DNA of 64,000 nt, taken from positions 282,454 through 346,453 of the forward strand of contig NZ_QJTI01000001.1 in the NCBI RefSeq assembly GCF_003217325.1, in the 5' to 3' direction. The position numbers and the translations under genes were made by a program. This DNA is from Rhodopseudomonas faecalis (GTDB lineage: Bacteria; Pseudomonadota; Alphaproteobacteria; Rhizobiales; Xanthobacteraceae). Of this stretch, positions 37,510 through 47,700 are shown piece after piece; positions within the stretch are counted from its first letter, which is position 1, and each line of letters starts with the position of its first letter. The notes beneath the pieces are model-generated. The model was not told the origin of the DNA and made no database searches. It saw only the letters and a program-made list of their open reading frames with translations.

Positions 37510-39239
37510 GCATACTCCCGTGCGATCGGCGCGACGGCCGCAAGTGGATTGGGGACTTTGTGTTGGAGCGCTTCACCCGACAGCCCGAGCTTTCGGGCGA
37601 GCAGGCTCTCGATCACAATCTCAGGTGAGCCGAAGCCGAGACAGGCGGCGCGTTCACCGAGGCCGTGCTCGGCGATGTCGGCGGCCAGACGCAACGACAC
37701 CCGATGCCAGAAAGCGCCCTCGCTGATCCCGTAGAAGCTCTGCACCAGATGCGAGATCTCGGACAGATTGAACACGAACAGGCAATCGACGAACAGGTCG
37801 CGCAAGTCCTCCGGTCGCTCCATCCAATAATACTGGTTCGGCAGCGCGCGACGATAACGAGGATCGAGCGTCGGGAAGTCCGGCGCCAGGTTCGGATTGG
37901 CTAGGAAGTCCGCCACGAATTCCAGGCTGTCGTGGAAGTCGCGCAGGATCAGACGTTCGGGCCAGCCGTCGCGGTGCACCAGCACCATGTTTTGTCCGTG
38001 CGCTTCGGTAGCGATGCCATGGACGACGAGCAGCCGCCACACCGGCAGCACCGCAACTTCGATCAATCGGTCGAGCCATGGCTTGATGCCGTAGCGCTGC
38101 AGCCACGGATCGATGAAGGGCAGGCCATCTGATTCGATCGCCATCAGCGCATTGAACGGCACTGCACACTCGCCGTCCGCAAGCTTGCTCTCGACGCTCT
38201 CCCGCCAGATTGCGGCGATTTCTCCCCCGAGCGGACCATCGCGATCGACGATCGCGCCGGCGAATTCGCGGAGGATGTCGAGTCGATAGCTGGTTCCGAA
38301 CAGCGGGTCGCTGTCGAGCACCGCGTCGAGCCAGCGCGACAACTCCGGGGCGGTCGCGACGGAGTGTGCCTCAATGTTGCGGAGTGTCGAGGTGTTGACG
38401 ATGCCGAGCGATAGCTTGACGCTGCTCCGGCCCGGGCTCTGAGCGTTACCGAGCGTGCGCACCGACTGGCTGGCGCAATACAGATCACCGGCAGCGCCGA
38501 GATCGTGAATACGGCCGGCCTGGAGCAGGGGACGCAGGCGGTTGGCCGACAGATCACGCCATTGCCAGGGATGGATTGGCATCAGACCGAAACGTTGCTG
38601 TTCGAGACCGAGAGCAGCAGCGTGCGCTGCGATCTCTGCTAGTCCCGCGGCGCCGAGCTCTCGTTTCCAGAACGTCTCTTCCGCGTCCGGCAACGACATA
38701 TGGAGCAGATCCCGCGTCACCGCGAGCCAGACCAATTGGAAGGCGCCTCCTGCTTCGGGGCCGTAGCGGCGATGGTCATGCTCGTCGAAACCGGTGCGTG
38801 ACTTGAAGCACGGATGATAGGGGTGCCCTTCGTCGATCGCTGCGTCGAGGGCGGAAAATGACATCCGTCGCCGGTCATGGCGCGGAGCATTGAGCCGATT
38901 CCAACGCACCAATGCTTCAGTCTGGGCGAGTTCTTGACCAAGCCGTACGCGTTGTTGCGGGTCTGCGGGAAGGTCCGCCACCGCATCCGCGATTGACGCC
39001 TGGTTCCACACACAGCCGGTGCGACACTCAACCGTTCCCGGATCCAGCCGAGGTCGGCCGAAAGCGCCGATCCGGCCGTGCGCTCGCCACGCACGTCCGT
39101 TGCAGCGCCATTCAAAGCGGCGAGCCGGACAAGGGGCCAACGCGATTGGTCCGCAAAGGTTTTCATACAAGGCCGCAGCAATGAGCTGGCGCACGACTCG
39201 CTCCTCCGGCAGGGCCGGGACGTCACCGGGAAGCGACAT
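37506..39239 (-). CDS. asbB: Siderophore synthetase AsbB (IucA/IucC family)
   Basis: About 577 residues of the NRPS-independent siderophore (NIS) synthetase family, which couples citrate carboxyls to amines through an adenylate. Landmarks are EGHPYHPCFKSRTGFD, FGLMPIHPWQW, SVKLSLGIVNTSTLRNIEAH and EAHGQNMVLVHRDGW. Its place after asbA suggests the second citrate condensation, as in petrobactin synthesis. ATG 39239 has GAGGAGAAG upstream; the gene overlaps asbA by 17 bases. Confidence 0.92.
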   Translation of the reverse strand: MSLPGDVPALPEERVVRQLIAAALYENLCGPIALAPCPARRFEWRCNGRAWRAHGRIGAFGRPRLDPGTVECRTGCVWNQASIADAVADLPADPQQRVRLGQELAQTEALVRWNRLNAPRHDRRRMSFSALDAAIDEGHPYHPCFKSRTGFDEHDHRRYGPEAGGAFQLVWLAVTRDLLHMSLPDAEETFWKRELGAAGLAEIAAHAAALGLEQQRFGLMPIHPWQWRDLSANRLRPLLQAGRIHDLGAAGDLYCASQSVRTLGNAQSPGRSSVKLSLGIVNTSTLRNIEAHSVATAPELSRWLDAVLDSDPLFGTSYRLDILREFAGAIVDRDGPLGGEIAAIWRESVESKLADGECAVPFNALMAIESDGLPFIDPWLQRYGIKPWLDRLIEVAVLPVWRLLVVHGIATEAHGQNMVLVHRDGWPERLILRDFHDSLEFVADFLANPNLAPDFPTLDPRYRRALPNQYYWMERPEDLRDLFVDCLFVFNLSEISHLVQSFYGISEGAFWHRVSLRLAADIAEHGLGERAACLGFGSPEIVIESLLARKLGLSGEALQHKVPNPLAAVAPIAREYA

Positions 39240-41004
39240 GAGCTTCTCCTCTTCGTGCCGCGCGCCGATCGGAAAACAGCGGATTTGGCAACTGCACATA
39301 GATCGCGCGGCCGTCTTCGGCTTCTAGCTCGTCGATGTCGAGTATTCGTGTCAGGAGGTTGGCTTTGGCGGAGACGGTCGGGCGATCGAGAATACTGGCG
39401 GCGAAGTCGCGCCCGACTCCGTCGAGTTCGTCCGTTAGGCCGCTCAGCCGCTCGCGTAATATGATCAGCAGCGCTTCTTCGTCGATTAGCAGATCCTGAC
39501 CCATGCGGGCGATCACCGAGTAGATCTGATTGACGATCAGGTAATAGCCGAACCGCTCTTGGATCGCGCGATCGTCGAAATACAAACCGCCAATCTCGGC
39601 GGTGTCCGGCACGAGCGCGACCAGCCGATCGCGATGGGCGCTCGACAGGTAGAAGCCCTGATTGTCCCGATAATAGGACGCGGTCGGCAGGCCGGAGGAG
39701 ACGTCGAGCAGAACGTTCTGTTGATGGGCTTCCAAGGCAACGCCCAGCTCGTCATAGAGCCTGACGAGCGGGTCCAGCGCGCAATCGAGATAGGCTGAGA
39801 ACCACTGCCGCGAAGCGTTCACCACAGGCAGGCCTTGCTGCGTAGCATGTTCGCGCACCAATAAGTCGAGCCGCGAGCGCGTGCAGGGCGGAGGGTCGGC
39901 TGTCAGAGCTGCGATCGTAACGCCCTTGGTCTCGCTGCCCGAAACGAATGGATTCTCGCGGAAGATGACTTCGAACCCACTCTCCGTGCGGCCGGGTAGG
40001 GCGAGCGTCAGGTAGGCCGGATCGCGGATCAGCCGGAAGCAAGGATGGCGCGCGAGAAAATCGGTGCGTGCGAACAGCCGAGACATTTCGACGCCGGCCC
40101 TCAGCTCCGGCATCCGATTGATCCGCAAGGAGTTGGTGATCCGAACCGGCAGAGAGAATTTCAGCATCCACGGTACATCGGCGCTGTACAGCGTGCGAAC
40201 CGAGGATGTCGGCGAGAACTCTGCCCCGAACGAGCCGAGGTGGCGGAGCCTGCCTTGTCTGGCGAGTTCCGCGATGTCGGGATCGAGCATCACAGCTTCG
40301 GCCTGTAGCGGATGGAGGGGGAGCAGAGCTTCTCCCGGACGCAGCGTTGGGCGGCAGGACGCAGGCAGGAGCGTCTCGAGAATCCCAGAGACGGAAACCT
40401 CATCTGTGCTGCCGTGACGTAACAGCGTAGCATCGACGGCAAAGTATGTGAGCTGGAACCGGCCACGATGCTCCGGCGCGTAGGTGGGCTGCTGCCAGTC
40501 GGCCATGCCTTGCCGACTCTTTGGTGTCGGATGAAGCCAATGCCCAAACGTCAGGCTTTGTTCGCAATCGATGAAGGTGCGGCCAGTGTGGTCGGATGTC
40601 TGCTGCAGGCCGTCGGCGATACACTGATAGCTCGCGAGTACGCGGCCGAGCAGCTCTGCTTCTTCGTTGCGCAGCGATTCCGCCCTTGCAGCGCCCATGC
40701 CGGAGTAGCATTCCTGCACCATCAGATAGAGCGCCCGGAGCGGCGCGATTTCGTGCCAGGCGTTCTCTGGCGTTCGGCAAATGTAGACGCGCCCGAAGCG
40801 AAGCGGACCGCACAGCGACTCCCGCTCGATTTCGGCGCGTAATGTCGCGGCCGCCATCGGGCAGGACCACTCGATGTACTTCTGCCGTTGCCCGCATTCC
40901 GACCGATGTGACGATGGCATCCCGGGATCGATTTCGCGCCGGTAGCAATTGGCAAAACTCTGGAAGGTTGCGCGCTCGGCGATCTCGCGCATGGATCCGT
41001 GCAT
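39223..41004 (-). CDS. asbA: Siderophore synthetase AsbA (IucA/IucC family)
   Basis: About 593 residues, first gene of the operon. The start IAERATFQSFANCYRRE and FGHWLHPTPKSRQGM match Bacillus AsbA closely; LLPLHPLQAEAVM and ALEAHQQNVLLDV are NIS-family ATP- and citrate-binding elements. AsbA joins citrate to the first polyamine arm. ATG 41004 gives an N-terminus aligned with known AsbA; in-frame codons up to 41064 are probably untranslated leader. The 288 bases to the divergent sigma-factor gene must hold the operon promoter; TTAGAATTCAA at 41100 is a weak palindrome there. Confidence 0.94.
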   Translation of the reverse strand: MHGSMREIAERATFQSFANCYRREIDPGMPSSHRSECGQRQKYIEWSCPMAAATLRAEIERESLCGPLRFGRVYICRTPENAWHEIAPLRALYLMVQECYSGMGAARAESLRNEEAELLGRVLASYQCIADGLQQTSDHTGRTFIDCEQSLTFGHWLHPTPKSRQGMADWQQPTYAPEHRGRFQLTYFAVDATLLRHGSTDEVSVSGILETLLPASCRPTLRPGEALLPLHPLQAEAVMLDPDIAELARQGRLRHLGSFGAEFSPTSSVRTLYSADVPWMLKFSLPVRITNSLRINRMPELRAGVEMSRLFARTDFLARHPCFRLIRDPAYLTLALPGRTESGFEVIFRENPFVSGSETKGVTIAALTADPPPCTRSRLDLLVREHATQQGLPVVNASRQWFSAYLDCALDPLVRLYDELGVALEAHQQNVLLDVSSGLPTASYYRDNQGFYLSSAHRDRLVALVPDTAEIGGLYFDDRAIQERFGYYLIVNQIYSVIARMGQDLLIDEEALLIILRERLSGLTDELDGVGRDFAASILDRPTVSAKANLLTRILDIDELEAEDGRAIYVQLPNPLFSDRRAARRGEAHVASR

Positions 41005-41140
41005 CGATGTGTCTTCCGTAAAGCGGCCCGAACGGCGGGGTCGTATGGTATCAACGATTGACACCCGCCAGACCCGTAATCGTGACCAGCGTCCATAACT
41101 TAGAATTCAACCAATCATCGATTGCAAAGACCGTGCGGCG

Positions 41141-41170
41141 TTGACAGATCCGCGAGGAATGCGGTTAGAA
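41141..41170 (+). promoter_or_regulatory. Possible sigma-70-type promoter for the sigma-factor gene
   Basis: TTGACA at 41141-41146, an 18-base spacer, then TTAGAA at 41165-41170, about 120 bases before the sigma-factor start. The -35 box is perfect; the -10 box is weak. No convincing Fur, Irr or RirA operator could be assigned by eye in the 41005-41292 region. Confidence 0.35.
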
Positions 41171-41292
41171 GAATGACCTGAGGTAATGTCTACGAACATC
41201 GCTTTCGCTTCGAGTTGTGTCGGCGATGACGTCAGCGACTACGCCGAACGCTTCCCGTTCGGTCGGGGCTGATGCGCTACGATGGGGATTTC

Positions 41293-41793
41293 ATGTCGTC
41301 TGCGACAGAGCTGCTCAGTATATTCGGAGCGGAGCAGGGCCAGCTCAAGCGGATGGTGCGTCGCATCACCGGAAATGCGCATACGGCGGAAGACGTCGTC
41401 CACGAGACGTTTATCAAGCTGATGAATCGAAAGGTAACCGAAAGGGACGTCGGTCTCGTCGTCACGACCGCACGGAATCTCGCTTGCGATACGATCCGGG
41501 CAGAACGCGTTCGCGCCTCTTATGCCAGCAAAGTGTCGTCGGAGCAGTTGCAGACTGGCGTCGTGGACCCTGAAGACGCGGTGGCCAGCCGGTTGGATCT
41601 CGACGCTCTGCTGCGTGCGCTACAGACGCTGCCGATGCGCACTCAGCGCATCTTTCTGCTTAGCAAGGTCGATGGCATGACTTACCCCCAGATTGCGCGC
41701 AGTCTCAACATTTCAGTCTCTACGGTCGAGAAAGAGATGATCTCCGCACTCGAGTTTTGCCGTACTTGGCGTCAGCGGCGTGAGACCATTTAA
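41293..41793 (+). CDS. ECF sigma factor, FecI type
   Basis: 166 residues. Region 2 is visible in MVRRITGNAHTAEDVVHETF and VTTARNLACDTIRAERVRA; region 4 in LPMRTQRIFLLSKVDGMTYP followed by QIARSLNISVSTVEKEM. These match iron-uptake ECF sigma factors of the FecI group. ATG 41293 follows GGGGATTTC; an in-frame ATG at 41272 is an alternative. It is divergent from asbA and is the likely partner of fecR at 29343 and of the STN receptor at 27019, so the signalling genes bracket the biosynthetic operon. Confidence 0.93.
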   Translation: MSSATELLSIFGAEQGQLKRMVRRITGNAHTAEDVVHETFIKLMNRKVTERDVGLVVTTARNLACDTIRAERVRASYASKVSSEQLQTGVVDPEDAVASRLDLDALLRALQTLPMRTQRIFLLSKVDGMTYPQIARSLNISVSTVEKEMISALEFCRTWRQRRETI

Positions 41794-42045
41794 TCCTCGA
41801 TCCCGTTCATCCTGGCATTATGCCAGCGTGCGGAAGAGGCGACAGTGTTCGACGGGGCATAACGCGGCCATCGATACCCATTGCGGGACGTCGGTCTGTT
41901 TCTCAAGTTGTGGAGCGAATGCGTGCAGCGGCGCCGACCATACGTGAGCACGGAGTTTGCTGGGAATTGCCGATGAGGGAAGAAGCGCTAATACAGCAGG
42001 CCGACAGGCTGCCGTAACTCCTGACCGTCCGCAGGCTAATCCAGG

Positions 42046-42460
42046 TTGAAGTTCGTTCTGGCCCAAGACGAGGACCAGAACCTGAAGCGCAGTCGCTTTT
42101 CAGAAGGGCAGATCATCGGGGATTTTGAAGGAGCACGAGTCCGGCGTTGCGGTTGCCGAGCTGTGCCGCAAGCACGGCGGCAGCGATGCCAGCATCGACA
42201 AGTGGAGCGCGGCAAGCCGAAGATGGTGGTCAGCGACAACGGCACCGAACTCACCACATCCTGGCTTGGGCCGATGCCGCCCGGATCGAGTGGCATTACA
42301 TCGCGCCGAGCAAGCCGACGCAGAATGCCTGAACGCCTATCGATTCCTGTTCCTTGCGGACGCCCGGGAAAAATTGGATACTTGACGTAAATTCCATAAT
42401 GAGGAAACAGCCTCTCGGGTCGACCGGTAATCGACCGCCGATTTTGCTGCCAAACCACGT
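42046..42460 (+). pseudogene. Decayed IS3-family transposase (OrfA start joined to OrfB pieces)
   Basis: KRSRFSEGQIIG at 42085 onward is the start of an IS3/IS407-type OrfA, continued after a frameshift as KEHESGVAVAELCRKHGGSD. At 42217 the sequence jumps into the integrase core of OrfB (PKMVVSDNGTELT, then after a shift ARIEWHYIAPSKPTQNA), and further on ADAREKLDT. Most of OrfA and OrfB is deleted and at least three frames are used, so it is inactive. The preceding 41794-42045 stretch shows nothing I recognise. Confidence 0.8.
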
Positions 42461-42596
42461 CGGCGCTACCATCCCGCCAACGTGATCAGATGTGCAAAAC
42501 TCTAGTTCTGGGTGGTCTAAGGTCCAGTCTGGGGGCGGATCAAGAAAACTCAACAAATGCTCCCCCGGTTTGGGGAGTTGATCGCGCGGTTTAAAG

Positions 42597-43727
42597 ATGA
42601 AGCTTGGAATCGTATTTTCTATCCTAATTATCGCAATTGGATCAATTGTCGTTGTTCAGAAGTTCAATCGTCGGGTCCACTACAATCATTGGTCGCCGAT
42701 TGTCCAGTGGCAATCATATTCGGCTAATAGCTACCAGGGTATCCACGAATGGGTTGATGGCGATTACCCTTACCGTATTGAGATGGTTGACAGAGTCTCA
42801 AAAGCATTCCGTAGTGGATATGCCTTCGTTTCAGGAGGTCGGCTTATCCTCCGAGATTTGGCCAACGAAGTGCAGTTTCGGAAGTTTGGAGCGAACTACG
42901 TCAAGGAGTATATATTCAAATCAATTAGGCCGCGTCTGATCAATAGGACGCATGAATTTAGTTTTGATTATCATCATGGAGTGCTCAGTGCGTGTCTGAT
43001 TCTTGGTAGCAAGCAATGCCAGAGAATATCTGTTAAGGGAGGGTCATTTCCTTATGTTTATGCCATCTCTGGAGACAGTGTTCTTGCTATTACTAACTAT
43101 GCCGACGCTCTTCTTTTTAAGGGAGGTAGGTGGTGTCGGATGGTAATGGAGGACGATGTCTACCGATGTGATGAGTCCCGTCAAGATATGTTGGTTGAAC
43201 CGAGGAAAATACAATTCTATAGCTCTATTATCTATCAATCGAAGACGCTGATTGGTGAGTGGCCGACCGGGCGTTTATATGAATTTGATGGCGACGTATT
43301 GAAGCCGTCAACTTTTACGCCTCCGGCTATTCAAGAGGTTTCACTTCAACGATTGGGCTATGAAGCTCAGTCGATGGCCGAATATTGTGGAGACCTGTTT
43401 GTTGGCTATTGGCCAAAGGGGGAAATCTGGAGATTTGATCACAAAGAGGGGGTCTGGGGATTGTTCTTTAGGGCTTTCAGTCCTGAGGTGAATGAGACGT
43501 TTATCCCATATGCAGGACGGCCGGATGATGGGTTGGGGGCGGCATTCTTCGGACAACGCGTGACCGCCCTGGTTCCATTCGAGGAATCTCTTTATGTGGC
43601 AACGTCGAACTTACGGGAATGGAAAGACGACATAGTTCCGCCGAGTTCTATTCCTGCTGATCGACTTGATGAGTACGGTCGCGTGTATCGTATTTCGCGA
43701 TACGGCTGTCAAAGTTCTTATCGGTAG
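42597..43727 (+). CDS. AT-rich orphan gene, membrane-anchored hypothetical protein
   Basis: 376 residues. The N-terminal helix LGIVFSILIIAIGSIVVVQ acts as signal anchor. The rest, outside the membrane, is rich in aromatic residues and short strands (SYQGIHEWVDGDYPYRIEMV, GRWCRMVMEDDVYRC, IGEWPTGRLYEFDGD, FVGYWPKGEIWRFD), resembling a beta-propeller or repeat of W/Y-x-G units. I do not recognise a family. Base composition and codon use (many AT-ending codons) contrast with the GC-rich neighbours, indicating recent transfer. Flanked by transposase remnants and the tRNA-Arg. Confidence 0.75.
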   Translation: MKLGIVFSILIIAIGSIVVVQKFNRRVHYNHWSPIVQWQSYSANSYQGIHEWVDGDYPYRIEMVDRVSKAFRSGYAFVSGGRLILRDLANEVQFRKFGANYVKEYIFKSIRPRLINRTHEFSFDYHHGVLSACLILGSKQCQRISVKGGSFPYVYAISGDSVLAITNYADALLFKGGRWCRMVMEDDVYRCDESRQDMLVEPRKIQFYSSIIYQSKTLIGEWPTGRLYEFDGDVLKPSTFTPPAIQEVSLQRLGYEAQSMAEYCGDLFVGYWPKGEIWRFDHKEGVWGLFFRAFSPEVNETFIPYAGRPDDGLGAAFFGQRVTALVPFEESLYVATSNLREWKDDIVPPSSIPADRLDEYGRVYRISRYGCQSSYR

Positions 43728-43959
43728 TTGTGAGTGACGTTGCCCCTCGGATTTAATTCGGATTGAATTCGGGGCGGTTCAATTCCTGGCCGGAGCAGGA
43801 TCCGAGAAGATGAAATCAGTCTAACAGAGGGCTTATCGGCCGGGCGATCTCAGGAGCCGCGTACTGCGATTCGCGACTCCTTGAGACACCTGAGCTTCCT
43901 CTGCCAAAACTCCTGCGGCTCTTTTCCTGTGATGCCAGGCAAAACGCGCGCAATTCGGC

Positions 43960-44160
43960 CGATTCCGTCCTTGGCCAGTTCGCCCGCGGTTTCAACATCC
44001 TCGAGGACTTGACCAAGACGGGCATCGGCGCGCCGCCAACCCGGACACCTCGCTCTCTGGCCAGTGTGTGGCCCGCGAACTGACTGTGATCGTCGAACGG
44101 CATGGCAGGCCGGGCATGATCGTTTCGATCACGGCATCGAGGTCACAACGCTTGCCAGGT
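43960..44160 (+). pseudogene. Second transposase remnant (IS3-type integrase core fragment)
   Basis: The + strand reads ARELTVIVERHGRPGMIVS around 44052-44125, which is the DDE-integrase phrase REL-x-x-IVERHGRP-x-MIVSDNG of IS3-type OrfB; after a frame change DHGIEVTT follows. Flanking codons are scrambled by shifts. From 43728 to 43959 and from 44161 to 44414 nothing else is recognisable. Confidence 0.6.
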
Positions 44161-44414
44161 GCCAGCCGAACGATGCCGGGCGCCGCCAATGTTGCGAGGG
44201 TAATATAGCACCAAAGCCGAGTTTGCGGACAATTTGGCGGACAGCACCCGCAAGCCGCCGCGCCATCTTGGAGCGGTTTTGCGAAATGGAGGCCCGCTCC
44301 AGATCAAGACAGTGCCGAGCACGGAATTGTGAGGCATCCACGTTTATTGACTCACCGGTTGATTCGGTTCGCCAAAAGCAGATCAAGCCATTGAAAGCGC
44401 TCGCAAATGAGGGG

Positions 44415-44491
44415 TGGCGATCCCAGCAGGATTCGAACCTGCAACCCGCGGAGTAGAAATCCGCTACTCTATCCAGTTGAGCTATGGGACC
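44415..44491 (-). tRNA. tRNA-Arg (anticodon TCT)
   Basis: Read on the minus strand the sequence folds as a complete cloverleaf. The acceptor stem GGTCCCA pairs with TGGGATC, with one G-U pair. The D arm contains AGCTCAACTGGATAGAG, the anticodon loop is ATTTCTACT with TCT, the T arm contains GGTTCGAATCC, and CCA is encoded. It reads AGA codons. Its 3' end faces the IS-rich, AT-rich stretch at 41.8-44.4 kb, the usual geometry for an integration site. Confidence 0.95.
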
Positions 44492-44760
44492 GTCGATGCG
44501 GTGGCCAATTGGGGCTGCAACCGCAGCCCGTCAACCAGCGAAGCCATTCAGCGAAAGCCGTAGGCGCCACTGTCGAACCATTTAGCGCGAACGGCTGTCA
44601 AAGCAAAGTGGCTGCTGCCGTTGTGTTTGGCGCAGCCGGACGCGAAGATGCGCGCCGAAACGAGTCCGGCGCGGCCGGGTGGCCTGAGGCTGGAAGTCGT
44701 CACGTCGGTGTCGCTTCCGCGGCCTCGACGTCGCCGCGATCCGGGGCAGGGGGAGTCGAC

Positions 44761-47700
44761 ATGAAGATCTGGGTTCGGGCCGTTTCGGTTTGCACCGCCT
44801 TTTGCTTGTTGTGTTGCTCCGTCCTGTGGTTCGGCCTGGTCTCGGCCCAAGCCGCCAGCAAAGCGCTGACCCGCGATGATCTTGCGGACGCCGCGATCAA
44901 GCTGGAAGCGCAGATCAAGGCCGACGCGGCGGGCACCAGCAAGCCGGCCGCGGCGCTGCGCGCCGATGTCGACGCCGCCTTCAAACGCAACGATCAGCGC
45001 ACCGCGCTGCAGGCGCTCGGGCAGATCGCGGCGCTGTCGCCGGGCGATGCCAGCAACTGGCTGCGGATGGCGCGCACCATCCTGCTGGTCAAGCCCGCCA
45101 ACACCAGCGAACAGACCGTGCTGTTGGAGCGCGCCTCGACCGTGGCCTATATCGCCTATCAGCGCGCCGGCAATCGCGGTGAGGAGGCCGAAGCGCTAGC
45201 GCTGCTCGGCCGCGCCATGGCGGAGCGGAAATTGTGGCGGCCGGCGCTCGACGCCCTGCGGCTGTCGCTCGACCTGCGCGAGACCGCCGATGTGCGCGGC
45301 CAATATGAACGGCTGCGCGACGAATATGGCTTCCGGCTGCTCGACTACACGGTGGATTCGGAATCGGCGACGCCGCGGGTCTGTTTCCAGTTCTCGGAAG
45401 ACCTCGCCAAGCGCACCGATTTTGCCCCGTTCGTGGCGATGGCCGGCACCGACAAGCCGGCACTGAGTTCCGAAGACAAGCAGCTGTGTGTCGAAGGGCT
45501 GAAGCACGGCGAACGCTACAATGTCAGCCTGCGCGTCGGCCTGCCGTCGGCGGTCAAGGAAACGCTGCCGAAATCGGCCGAGTTCAACGTTTATGTGCGC
45601 GATCGCAAGCCGTTGGTGCGCTTCACCGGACGCGCCTATGTGCTGCCGCGCACCGGGCAGCGCGGCATCCCGCTGGTCAGCGTCAACACCACCACCGTGA
45701 CGGTGAAGGTGTTCCGGATCGGCGACCGCAATTTGATCAACACCGTGGTTGGCAGCGATTTTCAGCGCGCGCTGTCGAGCTATGAGCTGTCTGATCTTGG
45801 CGGCGAGCGCGGCATGAAAGTGTGGTCCGGCGAGCTCGACACCGCCAGCCCGCTCAATGCCGACGTCACCACCGCGTTTCCGGTCGATCAGGTGCTCGGC
45901 GAGCTGCAGCCCGGCGTCTATGTGATGACCGCCGCGCCAAAAGGCCCAGGCTCCGGCTCGGATGAAGATTACGCCTCGCTGGCGACGCAGTGGTTCATCG
46001 TCTCCGATCTCGGGCTGACCGCGTTTTCAGGCCATGACGGCATCCATGTGTTCGTCAATTCGCTGGCCTCGACCGAGCCGCTTGGCAAGGCCGAGGTGCG
46101 GCTCGTCGCGCGCAACAACGAAATCCTCGCCACCCGCAAGACCGATGACAGCGGCCATGCGCTGTTTGAGTCCGGGCTGGCGCTCGGCGAGGGTGGTCTG
46201 TCGCCGGCGATGCTGACGGTTGCCACCGACAAATCGGATTACGCCTTCCTCAGCTTGAAGAGTAACGCCTTCGATCTGTCGGATCGCGGCGTTGCCGGGC
46301 GCGCGGTGCCGGCCGGTGCCGACGCCTTCGTCTATGCCGAGCGCGGTGTCTATCGCTCCGGCGAAACCGTGTATCTGACCGCGCTGCTGCGCGACGGCCA
46401 GGGCAACGCCATCACCGGCGCGCCGCTGACCCTGGTGGTCGAGCGGCCGGACGGCGTCGAGTTCCGCCGCGCTGTGCTGCCAGACCAGGGCGCTGGCGGC
46501 CGCAGCCTGACGCTGCCGCTCAATTCCGCGGTGCCGACCGGCACCTGGCGGGTGCGCGCCTTCACTGACCCGAAGGGCAGCAGCGTCGGCGAGACCACCT
46601 TTATGGTCGAAGACTATGTGCCGGATCGGATCGAATTCGAGCTCAGCTCCAAGGATAAGCTGATCAAGCCCGATGCGCCGGCCGAGCTGAAGGTCGAGGG
46701 CCGGTTCCTTTATGGCGCGCCAGCCTCCGGCTTGCAGCTCGAAGGCGACCTGTTGGTCGCGCCCGCCAGCGAGCGGCCCGGCTATCCCGGCTATCAGTTT
46801 GGCGTCGCCGATGAGGAGACCGCCAGCAACGAGCGCACCCCGATCGAAAATCTGCCGGAAGCCGACGCCCAAGGCGTCGCGACTTTCCCGGTCTCGCTGC
46901 CCAAGCCGCCGTCCTCGTCGCGGTCGCAGGAGGCGCAGATTTTTGTCCGCATGAGCGAGGCCGGTGGCCGCGCCGTCGAGCGCAAGCTGGTGCTGCCGGT
47001 GGCGCCCAAATCGGCGATGATCGGCGTCAAGCCGCTGTTCGCCGACAAGAACGTTGCCGAAGGCGATAACGCCAATTTCGACGTGGTGTTCGTGGCGCCC
47101 GATGGCGGCCAGCTGGCGCGCAGCGGGCTGCGCTATGAGCTGCTCAAGATCGAGTCGCGCTATCAATGGTATCGCCAGAACTCGACCTGGGATTATGAGC
47201 CGGTGAAAACCACGCGGCGCGTCGCCGATGGCGATCTCGCCATTGCCGCCGACAAGCCGACGCGGCTGTCGTTCACGCCGCAGCCCGGCCGCTACCGGCT
47301 CGACGTCAAATCGACCGATGCCGATGGCCCGATCACCCAGCTGCAATTCGACGTCGGCTGGTACTCGGACGGCTCTGCCGATACGCCGGATCTTTTGGAA
47401 ACCTCGATCGACAAGCCGCAATACGCCTCCGGCGACACCATGGTGGTGACCGTCAATGCGCGCAGCGCCGGCAAGCTCGCCGTCAATGTGCTCGGCGACC
47501 GGCTGCTGCTCACGCAAAGCCTCGACGTCAAGGAAGGGCAGAACCAGGTCAAGCTCACGGTCGGCAAGGATTGGGGCTCGGGCGCGTATCTGGTCGCGAC
47601 GCTGCGCCGGCCGCTCGATGCCGCCGCGCAGCGCATGCCCGGCCGTGCCATCGGCCTCAAATGGTTCGGGATCGACAAGGCGGCGCGCACGCTGTCGGTG

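Noticed and set aside
41100-41110. TTAGAATTCAA as an Irr/ICE or Fur box before asbA
   Set aside because: Too short and only partly symmetric; a computed matrix search would be needed.
44415-44491. Duplicate tRNA-Arg 3' end as an attachment-site pair
   Set aside because: I searched the left side by eye for a second copy and found none.
44407-44760. In-frame extension of the alpha-2-macroglobulin gene upstream of 44761
   Set aside because: It runs across the tRNA-Arg gene, and ATG 44761 has both a ribosome site and a signal peptide.
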